Below are positions 35,101-44,112 of a stretch of 64,000 nt of DNA, in pieces (the stretch's first letter is position 1; every line of letters begins with the position of its first letter). This DNA comes from Galeopsis tetrahit (taxonomy: Eukaryota; Streptophyta; Magnoliopsida; Lamiales; Lamiaceae), in assembly GCA_963675135.1 (NCBI GenBank), contig OY776130.1, positions 63,088,867 to 63,152,866 on the forward strand. Reading direction: 5' to 3'. The translations under genes and the position numbers were made by a program. Below the pieces are notes generated by a model. The model was not told the DNA's origin. It ran no database searches and was given only the letters and a program-made list of their open reading frames with translations.

Positions 35101-36940
35101 GAAGTTGGACTTCTTGGCTCATCAAGTTCAAACAGCTCATGCAGAAACTTCTGGAGCTTTAGATGAGCATGGTAGAACTTTAGCATCTGTTGAGATGAGA
35201 CTAACTGGCTCTGAGGATGTGGTGTTACCCACATTGGAAGCAAGAATTGAAGGAGTGGAATCTGGTCTTCAAACCATCTCCACTGAAGTTCACAAAGCCA
35301 AAATCAGTATGGAGAACATCTCAAAGGAGGTCAAAAAGGATCAAAAGCTGCTTAGAGATAACCACAATGCAAATGTTCAAGCTATCAGATTGACCATTAA
35401 GCAAGCTCTTGGCAAGAAGACTGCCTTGCAGAAGAAAAGAGCTGAAGAGCAAAGGCTAGCTATGGTGAAAGCAGCCTCAGAAAAGTTTTCCCAAGAGGTG
35501 ATGGCCAACATTGCTGAAGGTGCAGTGGCCAACCTCACTGAGCTCCTTAAGGCCCAATTAGATGCATCTCTGAAAGCAACCATGGAGGAGGTTGTCCAAC
35601 AAAAGATGAAGCCTTTTCTAGCTTTTCTTAGCTTGAGCAGTGACAGAATGCAAAATATACATGATGAAAATGTATATCTGTTCGAGGAGATGAAGTCTCT
35701 GACCCAAGCCCAATCCTTAATGGCTACTACAATGAGTGAATTGAAACCTCAGTGTTTTGATGAAGCAAAAAAGGGGGAAAGGGAAAGAGCAAGAGCAAAA
35801 GGTGCCTTAGTGATTGGAAGCCCAGTCAAAGGTAAGGACAAAGCTCCTGAGGGAAAAGGGAAAGAGCCAGCAGTACTAAACTTAGAAGAATTGGATGAAG
35901 AAGAGCAGTTAGCACTTGCTTTGAAAAACTCAATGGCCTCAGCTCAACAGGAAAGAGTGAGGTTACAGCAAAGGCCAGGTGGTGAGGTGTCTGGTTTGGA
36001 CAAAGATGCTGAAGGTGTCCAAACTAGAGGAAAGATCAAGAGGGCAAAAGGAAAGAAAAGACAAGCTGAGACATTTACTGATTTTCCTAACAGCCTTGAT
36101 CTACCACCTGAATTCAGAATTGATGATGATGAGCCTATCTCAAAGAAGGCCAAAGCTGCTGAAGAAATCAAGACTGCTGAAGAGCCCAAGAATGCTGAAA
36201 AGGACAAGTCTTCTGAATCTGCCAGAAGTGCTGAAGGTCTCAAGTCCACTGAAGATGTTGAAGAACTATTTGTTGAAGGATTTGGACCTGAACCTAAGAA
36301 GAAGTCAACTGTCCTAGCTCATGACCCATCAAAGCTGTTTCATGAAGGGTATGGCAAAGACCCTGAAACTCAAAAGAAACTGGCCATGATGAGGGCCCAA
36401 GAAAAGATGGACTTGATGGATGAAGCACAAAGAGCAAGAGATAAGAGAAGAGCAGACGTTCAGAAACCAAGAAGGAAGAGAGCAACTTACAACAAGATGA
36501 AGCCACAGCTATTAATCCCAATGGACACCAAATATCCTCACTTGGATAAATGGGTGCCAATTCAGCTGAATGACTCATGGGAGGAAGCAAAAAGGGAGTT
36601 TGTCTATGATTACTATGTCATTGACAGATGGAATGGAAAGGATGCCAACTCCACTTTTGCTGAGTTCATGATAGAGTACTACAGAGAGCTTTATCAACAA
36701 CTACTTGCAGCTGCTGATATTGCAAGATTTGAACTCACAACTCCCAAGCCAATCATATACATGCCTCCAAAGCTTGAAGGGTGGATTGACCAAGCAAGAA
36801 TTCTGAAGGAATTTACTGAAATCCTCAAGCTGAACAAGATGGTTCTTGGACCTAAGGGAACAAACCAAGAAGCCATGGCACTGAAGAAGAGAGTGTGGGC
36901 ACAATATGGGATGTTGCCACCTCCTGAGGATGATCTCTGA
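32186..36940 (+). CDS. Third ORF of copia B, 1584-residue protein of unknown function
   Basis: The frame is fully open from ATG 32186 (MAPKVRPEMIIDF) to TGA 36938-36940. The N-terminal globular region is about 290 residues (LKPEFLNLFEVITKSLM, then RIRIMAAV and RTFIMSEMMK). It aligns loosely with ORF3 of A and C around the MAA motif. A long disordered Glu/Ser/Pro-rich part follows with NPPE/NIPE/NLPEA-type repeats (about residues 430-730). A predicted coiled coil lies near residues 960-1180, then EAKKGE (polypurine copy), Lys/Glu-rich sequence, and a C-terminal domain with WVPIQLNDSWEEAKREFVYD. There is no signal peptide or membrane helix, so an envelope role is not supported by sequence. It is equivalent in position to the extra ORF of SIRE1-type elements. 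That it stayed open while gag-pol gained stops is notable. Confidence 0.88.
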   Translation: MAPKVRPEMIIDFSNKALDLDFGYLSKKNSLHFEPIVSFESEDPEITPTLRWLRRAGLQKFMEERPSSCLESYMAEYFAFLKWRGKPEDGEVSTRLSYVAEGEEEERFHRVKFSSEDLEGDFGLPSEGRNPEVYGTGHENEIAQEWLLVPGPLSSTQNKKTLKPEFLNLFEVITKSLMSNTRSMEQVSHPRIRIMAAVIDASDKGIKFDWRTFIMSEMMKEKAKFKVITHNKVVLEGKLKYCTRASLLIERFSHYSQMQTFAKPLPAQKILFRKLSKKTEQRRMLMAKPAEEKVEEKPKLKKRTKARVVKTRKMSQIPSEENSGASTEIEEVAEEGVSVPSDHSEELRQKYNETRQKSRGDKRIREVVPEKDGEGSGSSRAKPTDKVLELQEERSLQLALRESRVESRTKSKSRTNSSGSGTPESKVPEGQPIEANIPEIQNPEPNSPETHITPTNQPITPINLTKRYSPEGSVQRSGIDVLADIAVDETRLQSPLDSSMLNYSKLLEAALFEPTPLSKAPSDTLLSKATEAPSIATNPSEANIPELNLPEATLGEPRANSPITQSPHSSGDEEEYTYESMLRGGAKATVDSLYPQLAEFPRIQKTFHDLRMLVDVKDKTIMEISQVIQDKGANWWQVEESRLLHFAGVMKTRFLIDEEVFAKLVDDKIIEEKERKAKGIKHPDSSSNDDDSLDDPSNPSNPNPPETPQANPPESTQPKSSVADRLSNTPRTYHRKGSVSSEVLTKDGNTTKDTSANEGSSEPKAQPKDVEVPIIEADLIKAYSVSDELDTDQPLIIQDDTVAADISTVISPQLPSLNLVEGGDAAGLGDGVEKENLVEKPEGVEDDREVVITRIVSVPPNEGDISEEGQAILEVKSELQESLDERRPVTLSEDIINEGRKEIVENEEKTADVSESCEKEIEGDKCVFTDSFDLSDIAGISFEQIFADDLLTDAPIQVDSGSAQALLGMQSEKLDFLAHQVQTAHAETSGALDEHGRTLASVEMRLTGSEDVVLPTLEARIEGVESGLQTISTEVHKAKISMENISKEVKKDQKLLRDNHNANVQAIRLTIKQALGKKTALQKKRAEEQRLAMVKAASEKFSQEVMANIAEGAVANLTELLKAQLDASLKATMEEVVQQKMKPFLAFLSLSSDRMQNIHDENVYLFEEMKSLTQAQSLMATTMSELKPQCFDEAKKGERERARAKGALVIGSPVKGKDKAPEGKGKEPAVLNLEELDEEEQLALALKNSMASAQQERVRLQQRPGGEVSGLDKDAEGVQTRGKIKRAKGKKRQAETFTDFPNSLDLPPEFRIDDDEPISKKAKAAEEIKTAEEPKNAEKDKSSESARSAEGLKSTEDVEELFVEGFGPEPKKKSTVLAHDPSKLFHEGYGKDPETQKKLAMMRAQEKMDLMDEAQRARDKRRADVQKPRRKRATYNKMKPQLLIPMDTKYPHLDKWVPIQLNDSWEEAKREFVYDYYVIDRWNGKDANSTFAEFMIEYYRELYQQLLAAADIARFELTTPKPIIYMPPKLEGWIDQARILKEFTEILKLNKMVLGPKGTNQEAMALKKRVWAQYGMLPPPEDDL
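35767..35780 (+). promoter_or_regulatory. Internal polypurine tract copy in ORF3 of copia B
   Basis: AAAAAAGGGGGAAA is read in frame as Lys-Lys-Gly-Glu, about 1.75 kb upstream of the 3' tract. It matches that tract over AAAAAGGGGGAAA. Confidence 0.65.
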
Positions 36941-37528
36941 AATGGCTAAGTCTTCTGACCTCTTTGATTGGTCAACTGTGCTGAAATATTGTCAAATTTG
37001 CTGATGTGGTGTGCTATGATGATTTAAGTGCTCTGATATGCATTGGATGCTCTGATATAAGCATGTACTCTGACACCTGATGTTTTGCTCTGATCCAAAT
37101 ACTGTTAAGTGTTTTGGTGTTTACTCTGATACTAGAAGATGCTCTGAAACTTGAAGATCTAAGTAATTTTAAGTGTTCAGTTGACATGCTCTGATACTCT
37201 AGATCTTATGTTTAGTATATGCTCTGAAACTTTTGTAATGATGTCTTGATTTCATGCTCTGATAAGTTATCTTCAACTATCAACATGCTTGTAATGATTT
37301 TTATATGAATGATAGTTGAACTACCTTTGAATCAAGATACATTATTGCAGAAATCTCTCTATGCCTACATTTGAAACCTATGTGCAATATGAACAGTGAG
37401 TACACTAACACATTGCTTTTTAGGATACTTGACCTTAGTCATATCTTCTGAAGATAAATGTAATAGGTGTAGCTAAGTCACTTTTGCATAAGTTGTATAG
37501 GTTTTGGCATCATCAAAAAGGGGGAAAT
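36941..37528 (+). other. 3' region of copia B with repeats matching the tRNA-Met 3' end
   Basis: Between the ORF3 stop and the polypurine tract, GCTCTGATA or a close variant occurs about nine times: 37030, 37049, 37067, 37087, 37123, 37141, 37188, 37221 and 37256. The motif is the reverse complement of the primer site (TATCAGAGC), so it equals the initiator tRNA-Met 3' end without CCA. The polypurine tract AAAAAGGGGGAAA is at 37515-37527. Confidence 0.75.
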
Positions 37529-39161
37529 TGTTGGGAATAAAATGAGAAATGTTTTGATTCAATACCAAAACCCCCTGAGACATGCCTAAGTCAAGTTAAA
37601 TATGTTCTAGAGATGTTAAGAACATATAGAATAAAGGCTAGAAGAGAAGCTGGTATGTTAGGCAGCTCTTAGTTGTATAGATGCACAATTTGAGGGGGAA
37701 CCTATGCTTTGAAGCTTATCAAGAACAAGTCCCCTCAAGGCTCAAATTCTGGAACCAAGATCAAGTCTGCTGAAGGACAAGTATGCTGATCAGATGAGTT
37801 GTCCAGAGGAGTTGTCTCAGCACAATCAATTCAGAAGAAGTGTACTAAAAAACTTGAGGTCAACCATGCTGAAGAGTTAAAGACAACAATGCCCTAGAGA
37901 TCATTAATGAATCATGCTAAGATCACTTTGAAGTGAAACATGGGTTAGAGCCAAGTCATCTGAAGAAGAGCAAGCCAACCTTGCTGATAAGCAAGACTGC
38001 TGATAGTGATAAGGAGAGTTGTCCAGTTGATAAGGAGTGTTGTCCTATCTTTGGAACAACCTTCAGAAGCCATGTCCAAGTCCTAACAAGAGAATCTTAA
38101 AGTCAGATATTGGGAAGAGAGCTGCAGAATGAAGACAAAGCTTAAACAGCCGTTTATTTCCCAAATGAGGACATGTCACTATCAAGATTCTGTCTTCTAA
38201 GTTGAAGAACTAAAAGAAGACATTTGAGGCTGCCTCTCCAACGGGCAAATCCTTCAATTGTCTATAAATACAGAAGTGTGAAGACCATTTGAAAGCACCT
38301 CAACATAATCCAACATTGACAAGAACTCACAAGCAAGAGTGCTTTCTAGATTTCAAAGACTATCTTAGTCTTCAAACACTTCATCTAAGCTGAACTACAT
38401 TGTATATCCATACAGAAGCTTAGAGATATATCCTATCCTTATACACTGATCTTCATTGTAAAGGATATCTCATTAGTTGGAACCTTACTTCAACCCTTAC
38501 CCCTTTCAAGAGTGAAATTGAGAAGGTTGTAGTAGTAGAAGTGGTAGGAGCTGACTGTTGAGAGAAGAACAGTTCAGTTCTGAGTTGAGAAGAGGGTACT
38601 AGGACTCTAGACATCCAGGGATCAATTCACCAAGGAGTGGTGTTATTGATCAAGTGCACCTTGGCACTATAAAACAAGTTAATTCCAAGAGTGAAGGAAT
38701 TATCCTGTTCAATCAGGGAAAGTGGATGTAGGAGCTTGAGTCTCTGAACCACTATAAACTCTTGTGTTGATTTACTTTTCAAGTACTTTCATACATTCAA
38801 CACTGCACACAAAACTGATCTTTCAAAGGATACATACTCAAAGACTGTGCAAAACCTATTTGGAAAAGTTCCCTGAAAACTGGACTGTGTTGATTTGACT
38901 AAGTGATTTCAGAAACTAAAGGAGTCTAAACTAAAAGGGCCAACCACTATTCCGCACATATAACTCCCCTAGATAGTTATTCAACTAAGTACTCAATAGT
39001 ACTTAGTAGTCTGATTATCTTAGAAGAGTTAATCATCTTCAGCAGAGTTGTCCAAGACAACCTTGCTGAGCTCTGGTTTGATCATAGTCAAAAAGAATTT
39101 GCATACAAGTGTATTTCCCCCCCCCCCATACACTTGTTATATACTCCTTTCAGGACCAACA
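37529..39161 (+). repeat. 3' LTR of copia B
   Basis: 1633 bp, intact. It shows the unoccupied target of element A (ACAATGCCC near 37888) and has TATA box TATAAATA at 38263-38270. It is followed by CTTCC (39162-39166). Confidence 0.96.
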
Positions 39162-39166
39162 CTTCC

Positions 39167-39880
39167 TTCTTCAAATAAAACTTTAAAGGATGAAATGGCA
39201 TGCCTTTGCTCCACTCCGTCTTGTTCGGCAACCAGATGGGTAGAAGGATAGATAGCTTATTTCCAAAACCAACCACATTGGACACCACCCAATTAGCCGA
39301 ATCGGTGTCTACGCGAACACTTCTCTCGAAAAACATGAGTCGGTCGGCAAATAACTTGAACCAGTTTCCTTCCGTTATTCCATCATATATGGCAGCCATC
39401 ACTCTTGCCTTCCGCAAGGTGACTGAGTCGAATGAACTAGTAACACATAGTAGCATCTTGCTAGCTATGTCCAGGAGTGTTCTGTACTTCTCAAGTAGCT
39501 CCTTCTTCTTGACTGCTGGGAGTTTTCCGTCAGGGTTCAACCTCAATTTCTTGCCACAAAAGATACTAAGGTATCTTGCTTCTTGTCCAATTGCGTAATT
39601 TTCCACATCAATCGATCCGATGGGCAACTTCAAATGCTCGAACACAGTTGACATAAAATTCTAACACCTCCTGCTCCAAGACGATATCTGGAAACGCCTC
39701 CAAGTAGGGTTTCAACCCACATCTAATGCACTTTGTCAGAATTTCTTGATTGCCTTCAGTGTGTTTTCCCTTGAAAAACACAGAGGGTTCCACATGCACC
39801 TTTCTTTCGGAGATGTATTTGCCAAGGTCAAACCTGGCCTGCATGTTAGTCCTTACATCGAAAAGTGAGATGATCGACAT
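39167..39880 (-). pseudogene. Third ORF of copia C, N-terminal part (frameshift, cut by B)
   Basis: The likely start is ATG 39880 (MSIISLFDVRTNMQ), aligned with the ORF3 start of A. The first part carries FFKGKH...NQEIL and EVLEFYVN. Near 39650 the frame changes and about 20 residues present in A are missing. The frame then resumes with LLDIASKMLL, RKARVMAAIYD and NKLSILLP. Removing B and one CTTCC copy would put this frame in register with 9257 and downstream, so B inserted into one ORF. The upstream leader on the minus strand is pyrimidine-rich. Confidence 0.8.
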
Positions 39881-39899
39881 AGTGAATAGATTGAGTAAG

Positions 39900-40810
39900 A
39901 ACAGATAGCTTGGATTCACAGGAAAATTTTGAATGTGTGAGAGTAGAAGAGTTAAGAAAAAACGTGGGGCGAGTAGTGTGTAAGTGTTGGGTTTTGTTAA
40001 AACTGAATTTTCGAATCAATGGCCAAGATTGAAAGATTAGATCCAACGGTTGGGCCTTTTGGTATTCAGTTACGGAATCGAGAATATTACGTGATTTGAT
40101 ATTGTAAAATTTGGAATCCGCCTTTCTTATTAGTTAGGACAGAGGAGTGAACTCATCTGACCTAGTGAAGTAGGGTATGGCGCGAACTGGGTGTATACAC
40201 CTCATTAAATGGGAGTGTATAAATCCAATTCTAGGGTTTTCCAATTTTCACATTATCGAATTACTATAATACCCTTAATTCGAATTTATTAAACACTTAG
40301 AGTATTTTACATCAAATGAACATTTATCTTGTCTATTCGAGTCTATCCAGAACAGACGAGTAGACTTAAGCGCACAAGACGAGTAGTCTTAAGTGCACAA
40401 GACGAGTAGTCTTAAGTGCACAAGACGAGTTCCCCCTTCGACTGTGCTTGTCTATTCTGAATGTCGAACGACTTCATGTACCTATCTTTGTCTTATGCAA
40501 CATATGATCGTAGGTACAAGTAGAGTAGAATAATTAAGATGAATATCATTCTAAAACAAGAGTCAAGGTTCGAACAAGATGACTTTTAACAAACTTAAGA
40601 GTCAACATAAGGATATTTAAGAAATCATAGATTCCCCCTTAAATGTTTATTCCCTTAGTAATACCCTCAGCTTTACCAGCTTCCTCATCGGGTTGTTTTG
40701 GTCATCTTGTCTGACCTTGTATACCTGTCTGCTGAGCGAGTAGACGAGTGCTCTGTTCCAGTGATCTTGTCTCCTTATTTCTTTGATGTACCTGTCTGGT
40801 TAGTACACAA
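39900..40810 (-). other. pol-ORF3 spacer of copia C with 23-bp tandem repeats
   Basis: Three 23-bp units GACGAGTAGTCTTAAGTGCA(CAA) lie at 40355-40377, 40378-40400 and 40401-40423, plus a partial fourth. The rest of the spacer has no ORF. The position, between pol and ORF3, is the same as the repeats of A and B. Confidence 0.75.
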
Positions 40811-43800
40811 CTATAGGCAGGTAGGGTCTAGATCAATTAATCCTAGACTAATGCATAACTCACGAAAACGAGCCTCAGCTAATGGTTTTGTGAAAATATC
40901 AGCTCTTTGAAAATCAGTATGAATCTTTTCCATGCGAATATCCTTCTTTTCTACATGATCACGTATGAAATGATGCTTCACATCAACATGCTTACAACGT
41001 GTGTGCAAAACAGGATTTTGTGTAATGGCAATGGCACTATTACTATCACAGAAAATAGGAACATTCGATTCATAAATGTTGTAATCTCTAAACTGTTGCA
41101 TGAGCCAAAGTAGTTGACTACAACAGCTACCAGCAGCCATGTACTCGGCTTCGGTAGTACAGGTAGCCACACTAGTTTACTTTTTCGAAAACCATGAAAT
41201 GAGTTTTGTGCCTAAGAATTGACAAGAACCGGATGTAGATTTCCTATCTATTCTACGGCCACCAAAATCAGAATCTGAGTAGCCACTTAGAGATAAATCA
41301 TCATTTGAAGGATACCATATGCCACGATTGATGGTTCCTTTCAAATATTTCAATATCCGTTTAGTGGTTTCCATATGACTTTCTTTTGGATTGGCTTGAA
41401 ATCGAGCACAAACGCCAACAGAGAATGCAATGTCAGGTCTACTAGCAGTCAAGTACAGTAAAGAACCAATAAGACCACGATAATATGTTTGATCAGCACA
41501 CTTACCATGTTCGTCTGGATCCATCCTGTATGTAGGTAGCATAGGTACGCCAGTAGACTTGCATGTCTTAATACCATACTTGTCTAGTAGATTTCTAGTA
41601 TACTTTGTTTGATTTATGAAAATCCCTTCAGGGGTCTGTTTTACTTGAAGACCAAGAAAGTAGTTCATTTCACCCATCATTGACATCTCAAATTTACTTT
41701 GCATGAGTGTTGAGAAACTTTCACTCAGCTTTTTCTTAGGTGAACCAAAAATGATATCATCTACGTAAATTTGGACGAGTAAAATGTCTTTCCCTTCTTG
41801 TCTTCTGAACAAGGTTCTATCGACCTTGCCCTTAGTAAAACCATTTTCTAATAGAAAGAGAGAGAGAGTATCATACCATGCCCTTGGAGCTTGCTTTAGT
41901 CCGTATAAGGCTTTCTTCAATCTGTACACCTGGTCGCCTTTGACTTCGAAACCTGGGGGTTGTTCAACATACACTTCTTCCGCAAGAATACCGTTAAGAA
42001 ATGCACTTTTAACATCCATTTGATATACGGTAAATTTCATATAAGCAGCATATGCAAGGAACAATCGAATGGCTTCTAGTCTAACAACAGGAGCATAAGT
42101 TTCATCATAGTCTATGCCTTCAGCTTGTGAATAGCCTTGGGCTACTAGTCTAGCCTTATTCCTAACGAATACATCATTCTCATCTTTCTTGTTTTTGAAA
42201 ATCCATCGAGTGCCAACTACATTATGATGTTTAGGCCTATCGACAAGTTCCTAGACGTCGTTTCGAACAAACTGGTTCAACTCGTCTTGCATAGCGATGA
42301 TCCAATTACTATCAGCCAATGCCTCTTTAACAGTGGTAGGCTCGATAGATGAGAGGAAACAACACCAGCAAAACATAGTTGGACTAGGCTGTTCTTGCGA
42401 CTCAAAGAGTTGTCGTCTAGTCTTCACACCAATAGTAGAGTCACCAATGATATTTTCAGTATCATGCGCAGATTTCCATGTTTTTCTAGTCTTACCAGGA
42501 ATACTATCATCATCTACATCATGTACAACATCATGCATATCGGCATCATTTGTATCATCAATTTTAATAGGAGTAGATGAGTCAACTAGAGCAGGCATGT
42601 CAACTGGTCTAGTAGACTTACCTTGAGCACTTACCTTCTCTTTGTCATCAGACTCGAGAGCTTTCATAAAAGGATTGTAGGCTTGAACGGATTCATATAC
42701 CTCTGAATCTTTGTCAGATTCGATCGATAGATCAGTTACTTTCTCACTGATCTTGTTGGCAGACGAGTCCTGTCGAGATTCATCAAAACCACATGTGGTG
42801 TTTCTTCCACACAAAGAGTTGAGTAGTTGAATACCCTAAATGCCTTGCTAGTCGAGGAGTATCCTAAGAATATCCCCTCGTCTGCTTTGGCATCGAAAGC
42901 ATTCAACTTGCTCTTTCCATTGTTATGGATGAAACACTTACAACCAAATATATGGAAATATGAAATTCTGGGTTTTCTACCTTTCCAAACCTCATAAGGT
43001 GTCTTGCCTAGCGCTTTGTTGATCGCACTTCTGTTCTGTGAGTGGCATGCAATATTGATAGCTTCAGCCCAAAACTTTTGAGGTGTGTTGTACTAGGCTA
43101 TCATGGTTCTACAGGCTTCTTTGAGAGTTCGATTCCTTCTTTCTGCTACACCGTTTTGTTGTGGCGTCCTAGCTGCACTAGTAAGGTGCTGGATACCACA
43201 TTTAGCACAAAAGTCTTTGATATAGCAATTAATGAACTCAGTTCCTTTGTCACTACGAATCTTGATAATAGACTGGTTCTTCTCAACTTGTAACTTCTTC
43301 AACAGATCAGGTAGAAGAGTTTGTGTATCACTCTTCTTGTGTAGGAAGACTACCCAAGTGAACTTAGAATAGTCATCTACAACAACAAGTGTGTACCTTC
43401 TACCATTCAAGGTTGGAGGAGTTATCGGACCATGAACATCCATATGTAGTAGTTCAAGGACTCTACTTGTTGAGAGAGTAGGAATTGACTTAAATGAAAC
43501 CTTTACCTGTTTACCTTTTTGGCACGAGTCACACACTTGTGATTTGTAATAGATTTCATTAGGGATACCTTCAACCAGGTAGTCTCTTGCGATCTTGTTA
43601 ATTATCTTAAAGTTCATATGGCATAGGCGTCTGTGCCATAGCCAGCTGATTTCTTTAGGACTTTTAGTAAGAAGGCAAGCATCCCTATGACAACTATTCC
43701 AATTCACAGTGTAGACGCTACCTTGCCTTACTCCAACTAGTAGGATTGTATGAGTTCTTTTATCCCATATTTCGCATTTGGTGCTTTTGAAGTAGACTTT

Positions 43801-44084
43801 ATAGCCCCTGTCACAAAATTGAGAGACAGATAACAGATTATACTTCAAACCTTCTACATATGAGACATCGTGAATCTCTACATCTCCATTCCTGATGTAT
43901 CCGAATCCTTTCGTGATTGCCATAGAGCTATCTCCAAAGATAACTTTTGGTCCTTCTTGCTCATGGTAGTTAGAGAGAAGAGCCTTGGTACCAGTCATGT
44001 GATGAGAACACCCACTGTCTATGTACCAAGTTTCTCCAACTGAACCACCCTTCTTATACAGGTCAAGTCGACCCTGCAATGAAG
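40811..44084 (-). pseudogene. pol: pol of copia C (three stops, one frameshift)
   Basis: On the minus strand it starts at Leu-Gln of TTGCAG. The protease DSG is at about 44011-44019, then WLWHRRLCH...CDSCQKGK. Integrase has MDVHGP, RSDKGTEF and PQQNGVAERR. RT has QMDVKSAFLNG and YVDD near 41758-41769, and RNase H has YSDSDFGG and TTEAEYMA. TAG 43093-43095 ends the integrase frame, a lost T near 42785 shifts the frame, TAG 42251-42253 replaces the Trp of NEVWELVDRP, and TAA 41177-41179 lies before RNase H. The natural stop is TAG 40811-40813. It is an inactive copy. Confidence 0.92.
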
Positions 44085-44112
44085 ATATTCAATAATTTAG
44101 GTACCCACTAGT

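Larger units (their letters stand above)
9258..39161 (+). mobile_element. Copia retrotransposon B (Sirevirus-like), inserted in ORF3 of C
   Basis: Termini are TGTTGGGAATAAAA...GGACCAACA, with target duplication CTTCC. The 5' LTR (1630 bp of own sequence) is split by element A. The 3' LTR is 37529-39161. About 11 substitutions and a few small gaps separate them. The order is primer site, gag, pol, spacer with three near-palindromic repeats, a 1584-codon third ORF, a repeat-rich region, polypurine tract and 3' LTR. gag-pol has four nonsense codons but no frameshift. Its own length is about 15.3 kb. Confidence 0.95.

Noticed and set aside
32186..36940. Envelope glycoprotein
   Set aside because: No signal peptide, membrane helix or Cys-rich ectodomain is visible. 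Only the position fits.
40355..40431. CRISPR-like array
   Set aside because: The 23-bp units are directly adjacent without spacers, inside a plant retrotransposon.
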